From contig JAKIUC010000017.1 in NCBI GenBank assembly GCA_021647785.1, forward strand, positions 1-64,000: a DNA stretch of 64,000 nt, in the 5' to 3' direction. Shown piece by piece: positions 47,221 to 55,967 of this stretch. Position 1 is the first letter of the stretch. The number at the start of each line of letters is the position of its first letter. The translations under genes were made by a program, and so were the position numbers. The DNA is from Melioribacteraceae bacterium (GTDB taxonomy: Bacteria > Bacteroidota > Ignavibacteria > Ignavibacteriales > Melioribacteraceae). The notes below the pieces were generated by a model. It was not told the DNA's origin, searched no databases, and saw nothing but the letters and a program-made list of their open reading frames with translations.

Positions 47221-47997
47221 ATGCATACAAAATTAGAAATTGCGAAAAACTGGCTTCCAAGATATACCGGAACACAAATTGATGAATTCGGTGATAATCT
47301 TTTAATAACAAATTTTAATAATTATGTAACAAAATTTGCCGAAAGATTTAATTGCAACATACAAGGTGAAGGAAGACCAATGCAGACGGCAACAAATAGC
47401 AGCGGGCTTTCAATAATTAATTTTGGAATTGGTTCTGCAAATGCTGCTACAATTATGGACTTGCTAATTGCACGGAGACCAAGAGGCGTTCTTTTTCTTG
47501 GTAAATGTGGAGGTTTAAAGAAAAACACTGAGCTTGGACATTTTATATTACCAACAGCAGCAATACGTGGCGAGGGTACCAGTATAGATTATATGCCTTC
47601 AGAAGTGCCAGCTCTACCTTCATTTAAGCTGCACAAATTTGTTTCAAGTAAAATTTTACAGGAAAAAATGGAATACAGAACTGGCGTAATATATACAACA
47701 AACCGAAGACTTTGGGAATATGATGAAGAGTTTAAAGCATATTTACGCCGCATTGGTGCAATAGGTATTGATATGGAAACAGCAACTGTATTTATTGTAG
47801 GATATGCTAATCAGATTGCACGTGGTGCCCTCCTTTTAGTCTCTGATCTTCCAATGGTTCCTGAAGGGGTTAAAACTGAAGAATCGGATAAAAATATTAC
47901 AACTAAATTTGTTGATCTGCACCTCCAAATTGGTATTGATGCAATGACTGATTTAGGTACAAAAGGTGAACAAATAAAACACTTCACTTTCGAATAA
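47221..47997 (+). CDS. amn: AMP nucleosidase (short form)
   Basis: 258 residues, the short Bacteroidota form lacking the N-terminal domain of the E. coli enzyme. Phosphorylase-fold motifs: IINFGIGSANAATIMDLLI, VLFLGKCGGLKKN, GIDMETATVF (the purine/ribose-binding ME) and LLLVSDLPM. It splits AMP into adenine and ribose 5-phosphate, which salvages or limits the adenylate pool. Confidence 0.87.
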   Translation: MHTKLEIAKNWLPRYTGTQIDEFGDNLLITNFNNYVTKFAERFNCNIQGEGRPMQTATNSSGLSIINFGIGSANAATIMDLLIARRPRGVLFLGKCGGLKKNTELGHFILPTAAIRGEGTSIDYMPSEVPALPSFKLHKFVSSKILQEKMEYRTGVIYTTNRRLWEYDEEFKAYLRRIGAIGIDMETATVFIVGYANQIARGALLLVSDLPMVPEGVKTEESDKNITTKFVDLHLQIGIDAMTDLGTKGEQIKHFTFE

Positions 47998-48017
47998 ATA
48001 AAATGGAGTAAAGAATT

Positions 48018-48455
48018 ATGAAAAAGAAAAAATTAGTTCTAGTTGCAATTGTTTTATCTATACTATTAATGAATACTAATTTGTTTGCTCAAATCACAGA
48101 AGCAGAAGCTAAAAAGACCGTGGAAAACTTCTTTCAATTATGTAAAGAAAATAATTTCAAAAAAGCATCCAAATTGCTTGCATACTATGGAGAAGATAAA
48201 TCGAGAATTTATAAAGATTTATTTAACCCAAACAATCGGGATGAACTTAAAGAGGTTAAACGTGTTTGCAAAAAAGTAACTGCTACTCTTTTAATAAGTG
48301 ATTCGTTCAGTTTTGGAAAATTCCGAAATAGAGTTATAGATAAAAAGAAGTTCAAAAGTCTTGATGTTATCTTTTTAAGCGGAAAGCAAAAAGTTAAACG
48401 AAAAGTTCTTTTTCTTGAAATTAATGGTAAACCAGCCATCTTTGATTACAATTAA
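48018..48455 (+). CDS. Secreted NTF2/DUF4878-like protein
   Basis: 145 residues: a signal peptide (about 1-25, ending LFAQ) and a domain with a helix AEAKKTVENFFQLCKENNFKK typical of the cystatin/NTF2-like DUF4878 fold, then strands to a basic VKRKVLFLEINGKPA end. It starts 20 bp after the nucleosidase gene with a good GGAGTAAAG-type ribosome site. Function unknown; periplasmic location inferred. Confidence 0.65.
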   Translation: MKKKKLVLVAIVLSILLMNTNLFAQITEAEAKKTVENFFQLCKENNFKKASKLLAYYGEDKSRIYKDLFNPNNRDELKEVKRVCKKVTATLLISDSFSFGKFRNRVIDKKKFKSLDVIFLSGKQKVKRKVLFLEINGKPAIFDYN

Positions 48456-48827
48456 TAAATACTGCGTTAATTGTTTAATGACTGATACAAATAAAAATTT
48501 ATGACTATATCTAACCTTTGAGGTTTTTTAATATCGCCATTCGTGAGTATAATGGTTATTTAACAATGTTGTGCTGTTTTTTTTATTGACAAAACCTCGA
48601 AGGTGGGGTGTAATAAATCAACGTTATTCATTTTTTTATTTCACCCCACTTTTATAAAAACTTCTCTAAGTGAGTCCTTCGGACAAGCCTTCTTTTTAAT
48701 AATTTTTAAGTACATTGTGCCGTGCCGACCTGTTCCGCTTCCTTTTGCGGAATGGCACTAAAAGAAATATTAGCTCTATCTTGTTCGGCGAAGCTCGCTT
48801 TTTGAGCGAAGAACGAAAGGAGCGACA
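48456..48827. other. Intergenic stretch with nested hairpins
   Basis: No gene recognised. Holds GTGGGGTG/CACCCCAC (about 48604 and 48642-48651) and a nested GTGCC-TTCCGC / GCGGAA-GGCAC hairpin (about 48718-48757). The DNA is repeat-like, and these stems are terminator or REP candidates. Confidence 0.45.
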
Positions 48828-48947
48828 TTATGGTAACAATTTTTTCTTATCCTTATACGGAATATGCTCTTTAGAGAAATACTCTCGCATATCTTTAAGT
48901 AAAACTGGAGAGAGCAAAATTATTGAAATCAAATTTGGGAATGTCAT
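48828..48947 (-). pseudogene. C-terminal relic of a Na+/alanine symporter
   Basis: The minus strand reads MTFPNLISIILLSPVLL then KDMREYFSKEHIPYKDKK and a stop. This matches the C-terminal 36 residues of the intact symporter at 52772-54373 (MTFPNLISIILLSPVLVK... YFSKDHIPYKDKK) with a few substitutions and a longer tail. Nothing else of the symporter remains to its right. It is a leftover of a second, deleted copy of the transporter gene. Confidence 0.8.
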
Positions 48948-49198
48948 AACGGCTTACAACTAAACTGCTGCCGTAATTTAAAAATATATTTAATAAAACT
49001 TACACTAACAAATTACAGAAAACCTTGGAACAGCAAAGCGTAAAGGCAGACTGCTTGAGTTGTTTGTTCCATCGGTTCAGATGGTTGCCGAGCTTGTCGA
49101 GGTATTGTGGTTCGCAAAAAGACGCTCTCACAATCTAACCTTGTATAAGCGATTTATGAACGACAAAGATACACTTGTGTTTCTTATTACTAAAAAAA

Positions 49199-51349
49199 CT
49201 AATAATCAAATTGCCAAACAATTCCAAAAAATATTGTTCTTAATTGATAATAATTGAAATATTCTGATGAATAATCAAAATTATATAAGTCATTACTTTC
49301 ATTTTTAATATTAAAAATATTGTTAAGAGAAACAAATGTAATAATTGCATTGTTTTTCAATTTTATATATTTACTTAAACTAATATCAAAACGATTATAA
49401 CTACCATATTGACTGCTGAATAAATTATTACTAAATATTGGTTCAAAGTATCCAGTCTTTTCATCAAATTTAGAATCAATTATTGGAGTATAAAAAGTAC
49501 CTGGTCTGCCAATATATGTTAATGCAATGGAAAATAATTTTGGATTGTTATATTGTAAAGTTGTTTTTATGAAGTAGGTAAAATCTTTTTGTCCAATATA
49601 CTTTTTTCCAAAAACCTCATTAGATTGATTAATAAAAGAATATGAAAAAGTATATTTAAGATATTTAAAAAAATTATATTCACTAAATAATTCAACTCCA
49701 AAAGTTTTAATATTGTCGAATGTATAAAAAGTATTTGTTCTTTGCTCTCCAATTTCATTTTTGAAATAAGTAGCAGCTTTAATAAACATATTTTTAATTT
49801 CGTAGGAATAATCCAAAGCTATTTGATAACTTTTTAGCAAATTTTGTTTTTGTGAAAAATAATTTGGAACTGAGTAACTATAATATTTTCCACCGCTGAA
49901 TAGTAATGATTGCTTGCGACTAACTCTATACTTCAATCCAAATTGAGAACTAATATAATTCTCTTGGTTGCTGATTGGAATATTACTTCGAATTCCAGAG
50001 GAAAAAGTTAATTTATTGTTTATATCCCATTTCGTGTATAAATATAATTCTACTATATTATTGGAATTTGTAGTATAAAATTTATAACTCGGTGAATTAG
50101 GTGAAATTGCATAATAGAAAAGTGGTGCCGTGTTGTTAAATTTATTTTTCTGATAATCGTACGAAACACCAAACTGTATATCAATATTTTGTAAAACAAA
50201 CCATTTATAGTTTACTGCTGCATACAATTGATTAACAGAATTTTCAGAATTAATGTTACCAAACTCAAAACCACTTTTTGAAGCATTTATCCCTGTATTT
50301 ATACTAAATAGTCCGTTCTTAGAATAAAATAAAAAATTGTTTACAGTAAAAAACCTCTTTTTTTCACTATCAATATCACCTTTGTATGTAAAACTTTCAT
50401 TTAAGCCATTAAAACTTTCATCAATAAAATACGTGAACGAATTGAGTTCAGTTCTTTTTCCAACCTTAAAATGTAAATTTATACCAGCATCAAAAGTTTG
50501 AAAATTATTTATGTTGGGTAAATGTTTTTTTTGAATTCCAACATAAACATTTGAATATTGATAGTTCCCATATATTTGTATAAAGGAACTTTTTTTAATT
50601 TTTTGAGATAGGAAAAAGCCAGTACTTGCCAAAGTTTGTGATAGCTGCAATTGGTTTTTATTCAAAATTTTATTTGTCTCAATTTCCACCAGCCCTGCTG
50701 TAGAATTGCCATAAGTCAAAGGTGGATTACTTGCATAAACATATTGTCTATTAATAATTTCCGGATTAAATAGGCTGAAAAATCCTTGATTGTTTAGTTG
50801 GCTTGCTCGTGCGGGGCTATAAATTGGCACTCCATTAAATACAACTCGCGTCCTATCTGCCGAACTACCCCGCAGAGAAGGGCTGGCAGTTTCGTTTGTT
50901 GTTGTTGAGGCTGGTAATGTTGTTATTGCCTTGAGAGGATCGCCCTGTGCAACTGGATTAAAATAAATATCCATCTTTTTAATTTTTACAACAGAAAACT
51001 GTTCAGAGATGGGGTCTGGGGCTGTTATAACTACTTCATCGAACACAAAAGATGTTTTTTGTAAAATAATATTAATTCCTTTTTGATCTATGTTAATTGA
51101 GCTTAAAGGAATATTTTTAGTTTCATAACCAATAAAAGAGACAACTAAAGTATCATCAAAACTAATAATATTTAATTTGAAACCACCATTAAAATTAGTA
51201 GTTGTGCCTTTTTGTGGTGAAGACTTTAAATAAACATTAGCTGCAAAAATATTTTCACTTTGCTTGTTTTTAACAATACCATGTAACATTATTTGAGCAT
51301 GACAAAAAGAGGTTAAAGCAAAAATAAACAGAAAAAATAATTTGCTCAA
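49199..51349 (-). CDS. TonB-dependent receptor of the Cys-rich-peptide operon
   Basis: 716 residues, TTG start touching the stop of the upstream lipoprotein gene. Signal peptide ending FCHAQ, a carboxypeptidase-regulatory-like domain (about 20-105, ending FDEVVITAPDP), a plug domain (TTNETASPSLRGSSADRTRVV), and a barrel ending YQLRTIFFGIVWQFDY. Distant from the other two receptors here. It imports or exports a ligand that may be related to the small Cys-rich peptide encoded two genes upstream; that is inference. Confidence 0.88.
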   Translation of the reverse strand: MSKLFFLFIFALTSFCHAQIMLHGIVKNKQSENIFAANVYLKSSPQKGTTTNFNGGFKLNIISFDDTLVVSFIGYETKNIPLSSINIDQKGINIILQKTSFVFDEVVITAPDPISEQFSVVKIKKMDIYFNPVAQGDPLKAITTLPASTTTNETASPSLRGSSADRTRVVFNGVPIYSPARASQLNNQGFFSLFNPEIINRQYVYASNPPLTYGNSTAGLVEIETNKILNKNQLQLSQTLASTGFFLSQKIKKSSFIQIYGNYQYSNVYVGIQKKHLPNINNFQTFDAGINLHFKVGKRTELNSFTYFIDESFNGLNESFTYKGDIDSEKKRFFTVNNFLFYSKNGLFSINTGINASKSGFEFGNINSENSVNQLYAAVNYKWFVLQNIDIQFGVSYDYQKNKFNNTAPLFYYAISPNSPSYKFYTTNSNNIVELYLYTKWDINNKLTFSSGIRSNIPISNQENYISSQFGLKYRVSRKQSLLFSGGKYYSYSVPNYFSQKQNLLKSYQIALDYSYEIKNMFIKAATYFKNEIGEQRTNTFYTFDNIKTFGVELFSEYNFFKYLKYTFSYSFINQSNEVFGKKYIGQKDFTYFIKTTLQYNNPKLFSIALTYIGRPGTFYTPIIDSKFDEKTGYFEPIFSNNLFSSQYGSYNRFDISLSKYIKLKNNAIITFVSLNNIFNIKNESNDLYNFDYSSEYFNYYQLRTIFFGIVWQFDY

Positions 51350-52144
51350 TTATTTACCAACTAATTTTGATGCCAATTGATTTATTACATAGCTTTCTGG
51401 ATATTCCTTTACACCCTCTTGGAAATATTGTTTTGCTAAATCCCAGTTCTCTTTTTTAATGTAAAGTTTAATTAGCATTTCAAATGCTTCTTCTTTGCCC
51501 CACGATGGTAAATAGCTATTTACAATTTTTTGTGATGGAAGTGAAATAGCTTTTAATAAATATTCTTCTGCTTTTTCGCCACCTCCATATTTCTCAGGTG
51601 TATGAAAATCGTTACTAGCAAAAACATAATATGCCCTTAAATTTGTAGAATCAAGAGAAATAGCTTTTTTACCATTTTCTTTAATTTCGCTTGAAAGAAA
51701 AATTACTTTTATAATATTTTTAAATTGAATGCCAAAACCTTGCAACATTGCAAGTAGGGCATAGTCTTCTGAGTTTTTATCTTCCAAATCTTCCAACCAC
51801 TCAATTCCCATATCAACTGCATCTTCAGCACTATCTTCATCTCCCATTTTAAGATATAAAATAGATGAATAAAATTGTAAATAGGACCGCCAATATATTA
51901 TAAGTCTTTGGTTTTCTTTCTCATATAATTGGGATAATTCATCACTAATCTGCACTATTTTTTTATTTTCTTTTAACATAATGCCTTGAACAAAAGCGTT
52001 ATAAATTTTACTCTGAATTTCTACAAGTAAAGTATCGGATGAGTTTGACTCAATTTGGTAACTTATCATTTTTGATTCATCTACATGCAAAGTTTCTCCT
52101 TTACATGAAACAAAAAGAAATAAAAAAAATAATACTTGTATCAT
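51350..52144 (-). CDS. TPR-like lipoprotein, second gene of the peptide operon
   Basis: 264 residues. The N-terminus MIQVLFFLFLFVSCKGE has a lipobox-like VSC with the first mature Cys, so an outer-membrane lipoprotein is likely. The rest is helical with TPR-like pairs: YYWRSYLQFYSSILYLKMGDEDSAEDAV (cited by parts) and a C-terminal WDLAKQYFQEGVKEYP. Ends at TAA immediately before the TonB receptor start. It is likely a receptor accessory or ligand-binding partner; not a SusD homologue by any motif seen. Confidence 0.72.
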   Translation of the reverse strand: MIQVLFFLFLFVSCKGETLHVDESKMISYQIESNSSDTLLVEIQSKIYNAFVQGIMLKENKKIVQISDELSQLYEKENQRLIIYWRSYLQFYSSILYLKMGDEDSAEDAVDMGIEWLEDLEDKNSEDYALLAMLQGFGIQFKNIIKVIFLSSEIKENGKKAISLDSTNLRAYYVFASNDFHTPEKYGGGEKAEEYLLKAISLPSQKIVNSYLPSWGKEEAFEMLIKLYIKKENWDLAKQYFQEGVKEYPESYVINQLASKLVGK

Positions 52145-52192
52145 AAAATATACTCCTGAAATTGTTTGAGAATAACAAATAGACCAATGTGT

Positions 52193-52318
52193 TTAATTGA
52201 CCCGGCAACAGTAAGTACAAGTAGTGCAACAACGAGCAAGTGCAAGAACGGTAGCCATGTTCTTTCCAAGTGAGTTTTTCGATAATCTTGTAACTTTCAT
52301 ATCCGATTTTTTATTCAT
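52193..52318 (-). CDS. Cys-rich 41-residue peptide, possible RiPP precursor
   Basis: Reads MNKKSDMKVTRLSKNSLGK... and ends LARCCTTCTYCCRVN: a charged leader-like N-terminus (about 1-20), a hydrophobic bridge MATVLALA, and a core-like tail with five cysteines in the pattern CCxxCxxCC. It sits 48 bp upstream of the lipoprotein gene on the same strand. Leader plus Cys/Thr-rich tail resembles ribosomally made, modified peptide precursors, or a small secreted metal- or redox-active peptide. No modification enzyme is encoded within the window. Start is uncertain: ATG at 52318 or at codon 7. Confidence 0.6.
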   Translation of the reverse strand: MNKKSDMKVTRLSKNSLGKNMATVLALARCCTTCTYCCRVN

Positions 52319-52367
52319 TAGCTTATAACTTTATATTAACCTGACGAAAACTAATTAAACACTTACT

Positions 52368-52396
52368 TGTTAGTAAGAAATTATTTCTTACTAACA
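52368..52396. promoter_or_regulatory. 29-bp perfect palindrome upstream of the peptide operon
   Basis: TGTTAGTAAGAAAT at 52368-52381, a single central T, and its exact complement at 52383-52396. It lies 50-78 bp upstream of the peptide start, at promoter position. A dimeric repressor operator is the likeliest reading. An mRNA hairpin in the 5' leader is also possible. Confidence 0.55.
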
Positions 52397-52464
52397 CACT
52401 TCAATACAATTCTAATTATCGTCATAAGTTGTTTTAATTAATTTTCAAATTAAACATTCCAAAT

Positions 52465-52533
52465 CAAGAAATGTATTTAATCATCAAATCCCAACACATC
52501 CAATTCCGCAATTACCACTCTATACATTTCTTG
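52465..52533. promoter_or_regulatory. Perfect 12-bp inverted repeat with 45-bp spacer
   Basis: CAAGAAATGTAT at 52465-52476 and its complement at 52522-52533. It is upstream of the palindrome and the peptide start, so it is either a second regulatory site or part of a leader RNA fold. The rest of the 52397-52771 gap shows no gene. Confidence 0.4.
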
Positions 52534-52771
52534 AGAATTAAAATAATTAAAAAAGTTACTAATATCCAATATTATTAAAGTTGTGAAAAAGACTTAGCGA
52601 GTTGTGATAAAAGAATCATGAAAAAAGCTTCTGGAAAGATTTTTATATTTCACCATGCAAAGCGACCCCGCAATACTTCGATAAACTCAGCAACCAAGCG
52701 GAGCAGGACGGACTTTTTACGTTTTTACACCGCTCTACATAACTTTCGATTCACGATTTTCGACTAACGAC

Positions 52772-54373
52772 TTACGTTTTTTTATCTTTATAAGGTATAT
52801 GATCTTTACTAAAATAATCTTTAGTCTCTTTTACCAATACAGGTGAAAGCAAAATTATTGAAATCAAATTTGGGAATGTCATAAATCCAAGTGCAGCATC
52901 TCCGAAAGCCCAAACTGCTTCTAGTTCTGCAATAGCACCAATAAATACAAAAAGGATAAAGAGCCATTTGTACGGAAGAATCATTTTTTTTCCAAAAAGA
53001 TAGTAAGTTGCTCTATCGCCATAGAACGACCAGCTAATCATAGTTGAAACTGCAAACAAGAGTACACCCACTGTAATTATTTTGTCGCCATAATTGAAGA
53101 GCCAACTAAGTCCTTCCTTAAAAGCAAGTGAAGTTAAAAGGGAGGAGTTGTAAAGTTCTCCAGCAAAATTAGGGTCTATACGCTCAACATAAAATTGTGT
53201 ATGGTGCCAAGCACCGGTAACAATAATAACTAAACCAGTTAATGTGCAAATTGTGATAGTATCAATAAAAGGTCCTAACATTGCAACAGAGCCTTCGCGT
53301 ACAGAGTATTTTGTTTTAGCAGTAGAATGTGCAATAGCAGCACTCCCTTGCCCAGCCTCGTTGGAATAGAGACCGCGCTTAATTCCCCACAGCATTGTAT
53401 TCATAAAAACGAGAAATGCACCACCGCTAACCCCTGCAATTTTGGCTGGTGGGTTAAAAGCCATATCAACAATTAATCCTAAACTTGGAAGAATTTCACC
53501 AAGATATGCAAAGAGAATTACAAAAGCTGAAAGGACATAAAACGCTGCCATAAAGGGTGCAAGAAAACCGGTAACATTTCCAATACGTTTAATACCGCCA
53601 ATAATTACAGCACCCACTATTGCGGAAAGAATTAGTCCATTAATAACTTGTGCAAGTGATACTTCAAAACCTGTAAAGATTTCGTGCTTCAAGGTGAAAT
53701 ACCCTGTAGAACCAAAAAGTTGAGTTATTTCAGAATATATTTGATCGGAAACAGTAAATGATTGAATTGCATTACCAGTAGCGAAAGAACAGATAATAGC
53801 AAAACTTGCAAAAGCCACCGCCATCCAGCGCCAGTTTGGTCCAAGTCCTTTTTCAATTGTGTACATTGGTCCACCTGCGGTTGAGCCATCAGGTAAAATT
53901 TCACGGTACTTATGCCCAAGTGTACTTTCGGCAAATTTTAGTGCAGTTCCAAAGAATGCTGTAACCCACATCCAGAATATTGCACCAGGACCTCCATAAT
54001 AAAGAGCCGTAGCAACTCCTGCAATATTTCCGATGCCAACAGTTGCCGAGAGTGCAGTAGATAAAGCTTTGAAGTGATTTAAATCTCCCTCATCATTTGG
54101 GTCATCATAGATTCCCATTGTAACTTTTATGCCATGTATAAAATGTGTTACTTGAGGAAAGTTTAATTTGAAACTGATAAAAATTCCAGTTCCAATTAAT
54201 ACAATTATCATTAAAGGAATTACTCCAAGTGGAATATCTTCAGTAGGGAAAGTTTTGAAAAATTCAAAGTTGCCTGGGAACGACCAGACTGTATCAAAGA
54301 ATGGAACTCCGCCAATTAGTAGTGTAATAAAAATTATTGATAACGCAATAATACCAAGTGTTGATTTTGACAT
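52772..54373 (-). CDS. Sodium:alanine symporter family (AGCS) transporter
   Basis: 533 residues, about 10-11 hydrophobic helices. AGCS marks: GTGIFISFKLNFPQ, ALSATVGIGNIAGVATALYYGGPGAIFWMW (cited in part), GSTAGGPMYTIEKGLG, and GIKRGLYSNEAGQGSAAIAHS. It imports alanine or glycine with sodium across the inner membrane. The C-terminal YKDKK tail has a decayed second copy 3.8 kb away. Cotranscription with the NSS transporter is possible (60 bp gap). Confidence 0.93.
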   Translation of the reverse strand: MSKSTLGIIALSIIFITLLIGGVPFFDTVWSFPGNFEFFKTFPTEDIPLGVIPLMIIVLIGTGIFISFKLNFPQVTHFIHGIKVTMGIYDDPNDEGDLNHFKALSTALSATVGIGNIAGVATALYYGGPGAIFWMWVTAFFGTALKFAESTLGHKYREILPDGSTAGGPMYTIEKGLGPNWRWMAVAFASFAIICSFATGNAIQSFTVSDQIYSEITQLFGSTGYFTLKHEIFTGFEVSLAQVINGLILSAIVGAVIIGGIKRIGNVTGFLAPFMAAFYVLSAFVILFAYLGEILPSLGLIVDMAFNPPAKIAGVSGGAFLVFMNTMLWGIKRGLYSNEAGQGSAAIAHSTAKTKYSVREGSVAMLGPFIDTITICTLTGLVIIVTGAWHHTQFYVERIDPNFAGELYNSSLLTSLAFKEGLSWLFNYGDKIITVGVLLFAVSTMISWSFYGDRATYYLFGKKMILPYKWLFILFVFIGAIAELEAVWAFGDAALGFMTFPNLISIILLSPVLVKETKDYFSKDHIPYKDKKT

Positions 54374-54433
54374 TTTTGTCCTAAGTTTTATGAATTGTTA
54401 TTTACAAAAATAATATGCTGTTCTTAGATTGTA

Positions 54434-55816
54434 TTAGAAAAAATTAAGTATTATTTCTAATAATCCAAGTTTACTTAGTAAAACTAAAAATATTAAAACT
54501 GGTGCAAAGTATTTTATGAAGACCTTCCAATAGTTTATAACCCAAGGTGAATTATCAAATAATTTCTCAGAGCCTTTTTTCAATTCTATTAAAACTTTAT
54601 CAAAACCCCAAACCCAGGCAATGAATATCGAGATAAATAATCCGCCAACAGGAAGTAGAATATTTGAAGCTAAATAATCTGCAAGGTCAAAGAAATTCAA
54701 TCCAAAAATTGTCATATCACTCATAACATTAAAAGATAATGCACTTGGTACACCAACTAAAAAAGTGATAATACCAAAGGTTATAACTGCTTTGTGTCGC
54801 TTCCAATCTTTCTCATCAACAAAATATGCTATTACAACTTCAAGCAAAGAAATTGCAGATGTTAACGCAGCAATTGATAAAAGTAGGAAGAAAAGAATGG
54901 AGAATATATAACCGCCAGTCATCTTTGTAAAAACAATTGGTAAAGTATGAAAAATTAAACCAGGTCCACCTGATGGATCCTGTCCAGTTGCAAATACTGC
55001 CGTAAATATTGCAATACCAGCAATTAGGGCAATTATTGTATCGAGAAATACAATTTGTAGAGCAGATGCAGGAATACTATCTTTTTCCGTCATGTAACTT
55101 CCGTAGGTCATCATTGCACCCATACCAAGACTTAGTGTAAAGAAGGCATGCCCAAGAGCTAAAAGGATGGTTTCACCCGTTACATTTCCCCAATTAGGTT
55201 CAAGAAGAAATGCCAAGCCTTTTTCTGCACCTTGAAGCGATAACCCTTTTATCATTAATGCAATAAGTATTACTAAGAGTAATGGCATCATTATTTTGCT
55301 GGCACGTTCAATTCCTTTTTGTACACCAGCATAAACAATAAACATTGTTATCCCAATAAATAGTGCAAGAAATCCAACTATCCAAGTTACGTTTGAAGTT
55401 AACTGAGTAAAATGATTACTGGCTGATTCAATTTGATTAAAATCATAGAATGAACCATTTATTGCTTCAAATATATAACCGAACGACCAACCAGCAACAA
55501 CACCATAAAATGAAAGAATTATAAATCCGGCAATAACCCCTAAGCTACCTATTACTGCCCAGAATTTGGAGTTGCTTAATTTTTTGAAAGCGCCAACAGG
55601 ATTTCTCTGAGTAGTGCGTCCTAATAAAACTTCACCTATTAAAACTGGTAATCCAATTATCGCAATACATACTAAATAGATAATTATAAATGCAGCACCA
55701 CCATTTTCGCCAGCTATATAGGGGAATTTCCAGATGTTGCCCAAACCAATTGCAGAGCCAGACGCCGCAAGTATAAAACCAATTTTAGAGTTCCAATGTT
55801 CTCGTTTCTTTTGCAT
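54434..55816 (-). CDS. Sodium-dependent transporter of the NSS/SNF family
   Basis: 460 residues with 11-12 hydrophobic helices. N-terminal WNSKIGFILAASGSAIGLGN and IWKFPYIAGENGGAAFIIIY are the NSS signatures around the unwound first helix that hold the sodium sites; GVQKGIERASKIMMPLL and YGSYMTEKDSIP are also typical. LeuT/MhsT-like amino acid import is expected; substrate not determined. Confidence 0.93.
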   Translation of the reverse strand: MQKKREHWNSKIGFILAASGSAIGLGNIWKFPYIAGENGGAAFIIIYLVCIAIIGLPVLIGEVLLGRTTQRNPVGAFKKLSNSKFWAVIGSLGVIAGFIILSFYGVVAGWSFGYIFEAINGSFYDFNQIESASNHFTQLTSNVTWIVGFLALFIGITMFIVYAGVQKGIERASKIMMPLLLVILIALMIKGLSLQGAEKGLAFLLEPNWGNVTGETILLALGHAFFTLSLGMGAMMTYGSYMTEKDSIPASALQIVFLDTIIALIAGIAIFTAVFATGQDPSGGPGLIFHTLPIVFTKMTGGYIFSILFFLLLSIAALTSAISLLEVVIAYFVDEKDWKRHKAVITFGIITFLVGVPSALSFNVMSDMTIFGLNFFDLADYLASNILLPVGGLFISIFIAWVWGFDKVLIELKKGSEKLFDNSPWVINYWKVFIKYFAPVLIFLVLLSKLGLLEIILNFF

Positions 55817-55967
55817 TGTTATTTTTAATCCTTGTATGAGTTACTAATTAAAAAAATCTTTTCAATATTTGATATTAATTATAGAATTGCAAATAAAAAT
55901 ATTAAACTTTGTCAAAATTATATATTTATTTAACTTACTTTTTTAATTCAAAGTCATATTTTTAGAA

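Noticed and set aside
48715-48963. Open plus-strand frame in the gap before the receptor gene
   Set aside because: It overlaps the symporter relic on the other strand and has no ribosome site or recognisable sequence.
52609-52770. Plus-strand frame starting MKKASGKIFIF
   Set aside because: It consists of a repetitive intergenic sequence type (AAACTCAGCAACC) with no homology and arginine-rich noise.
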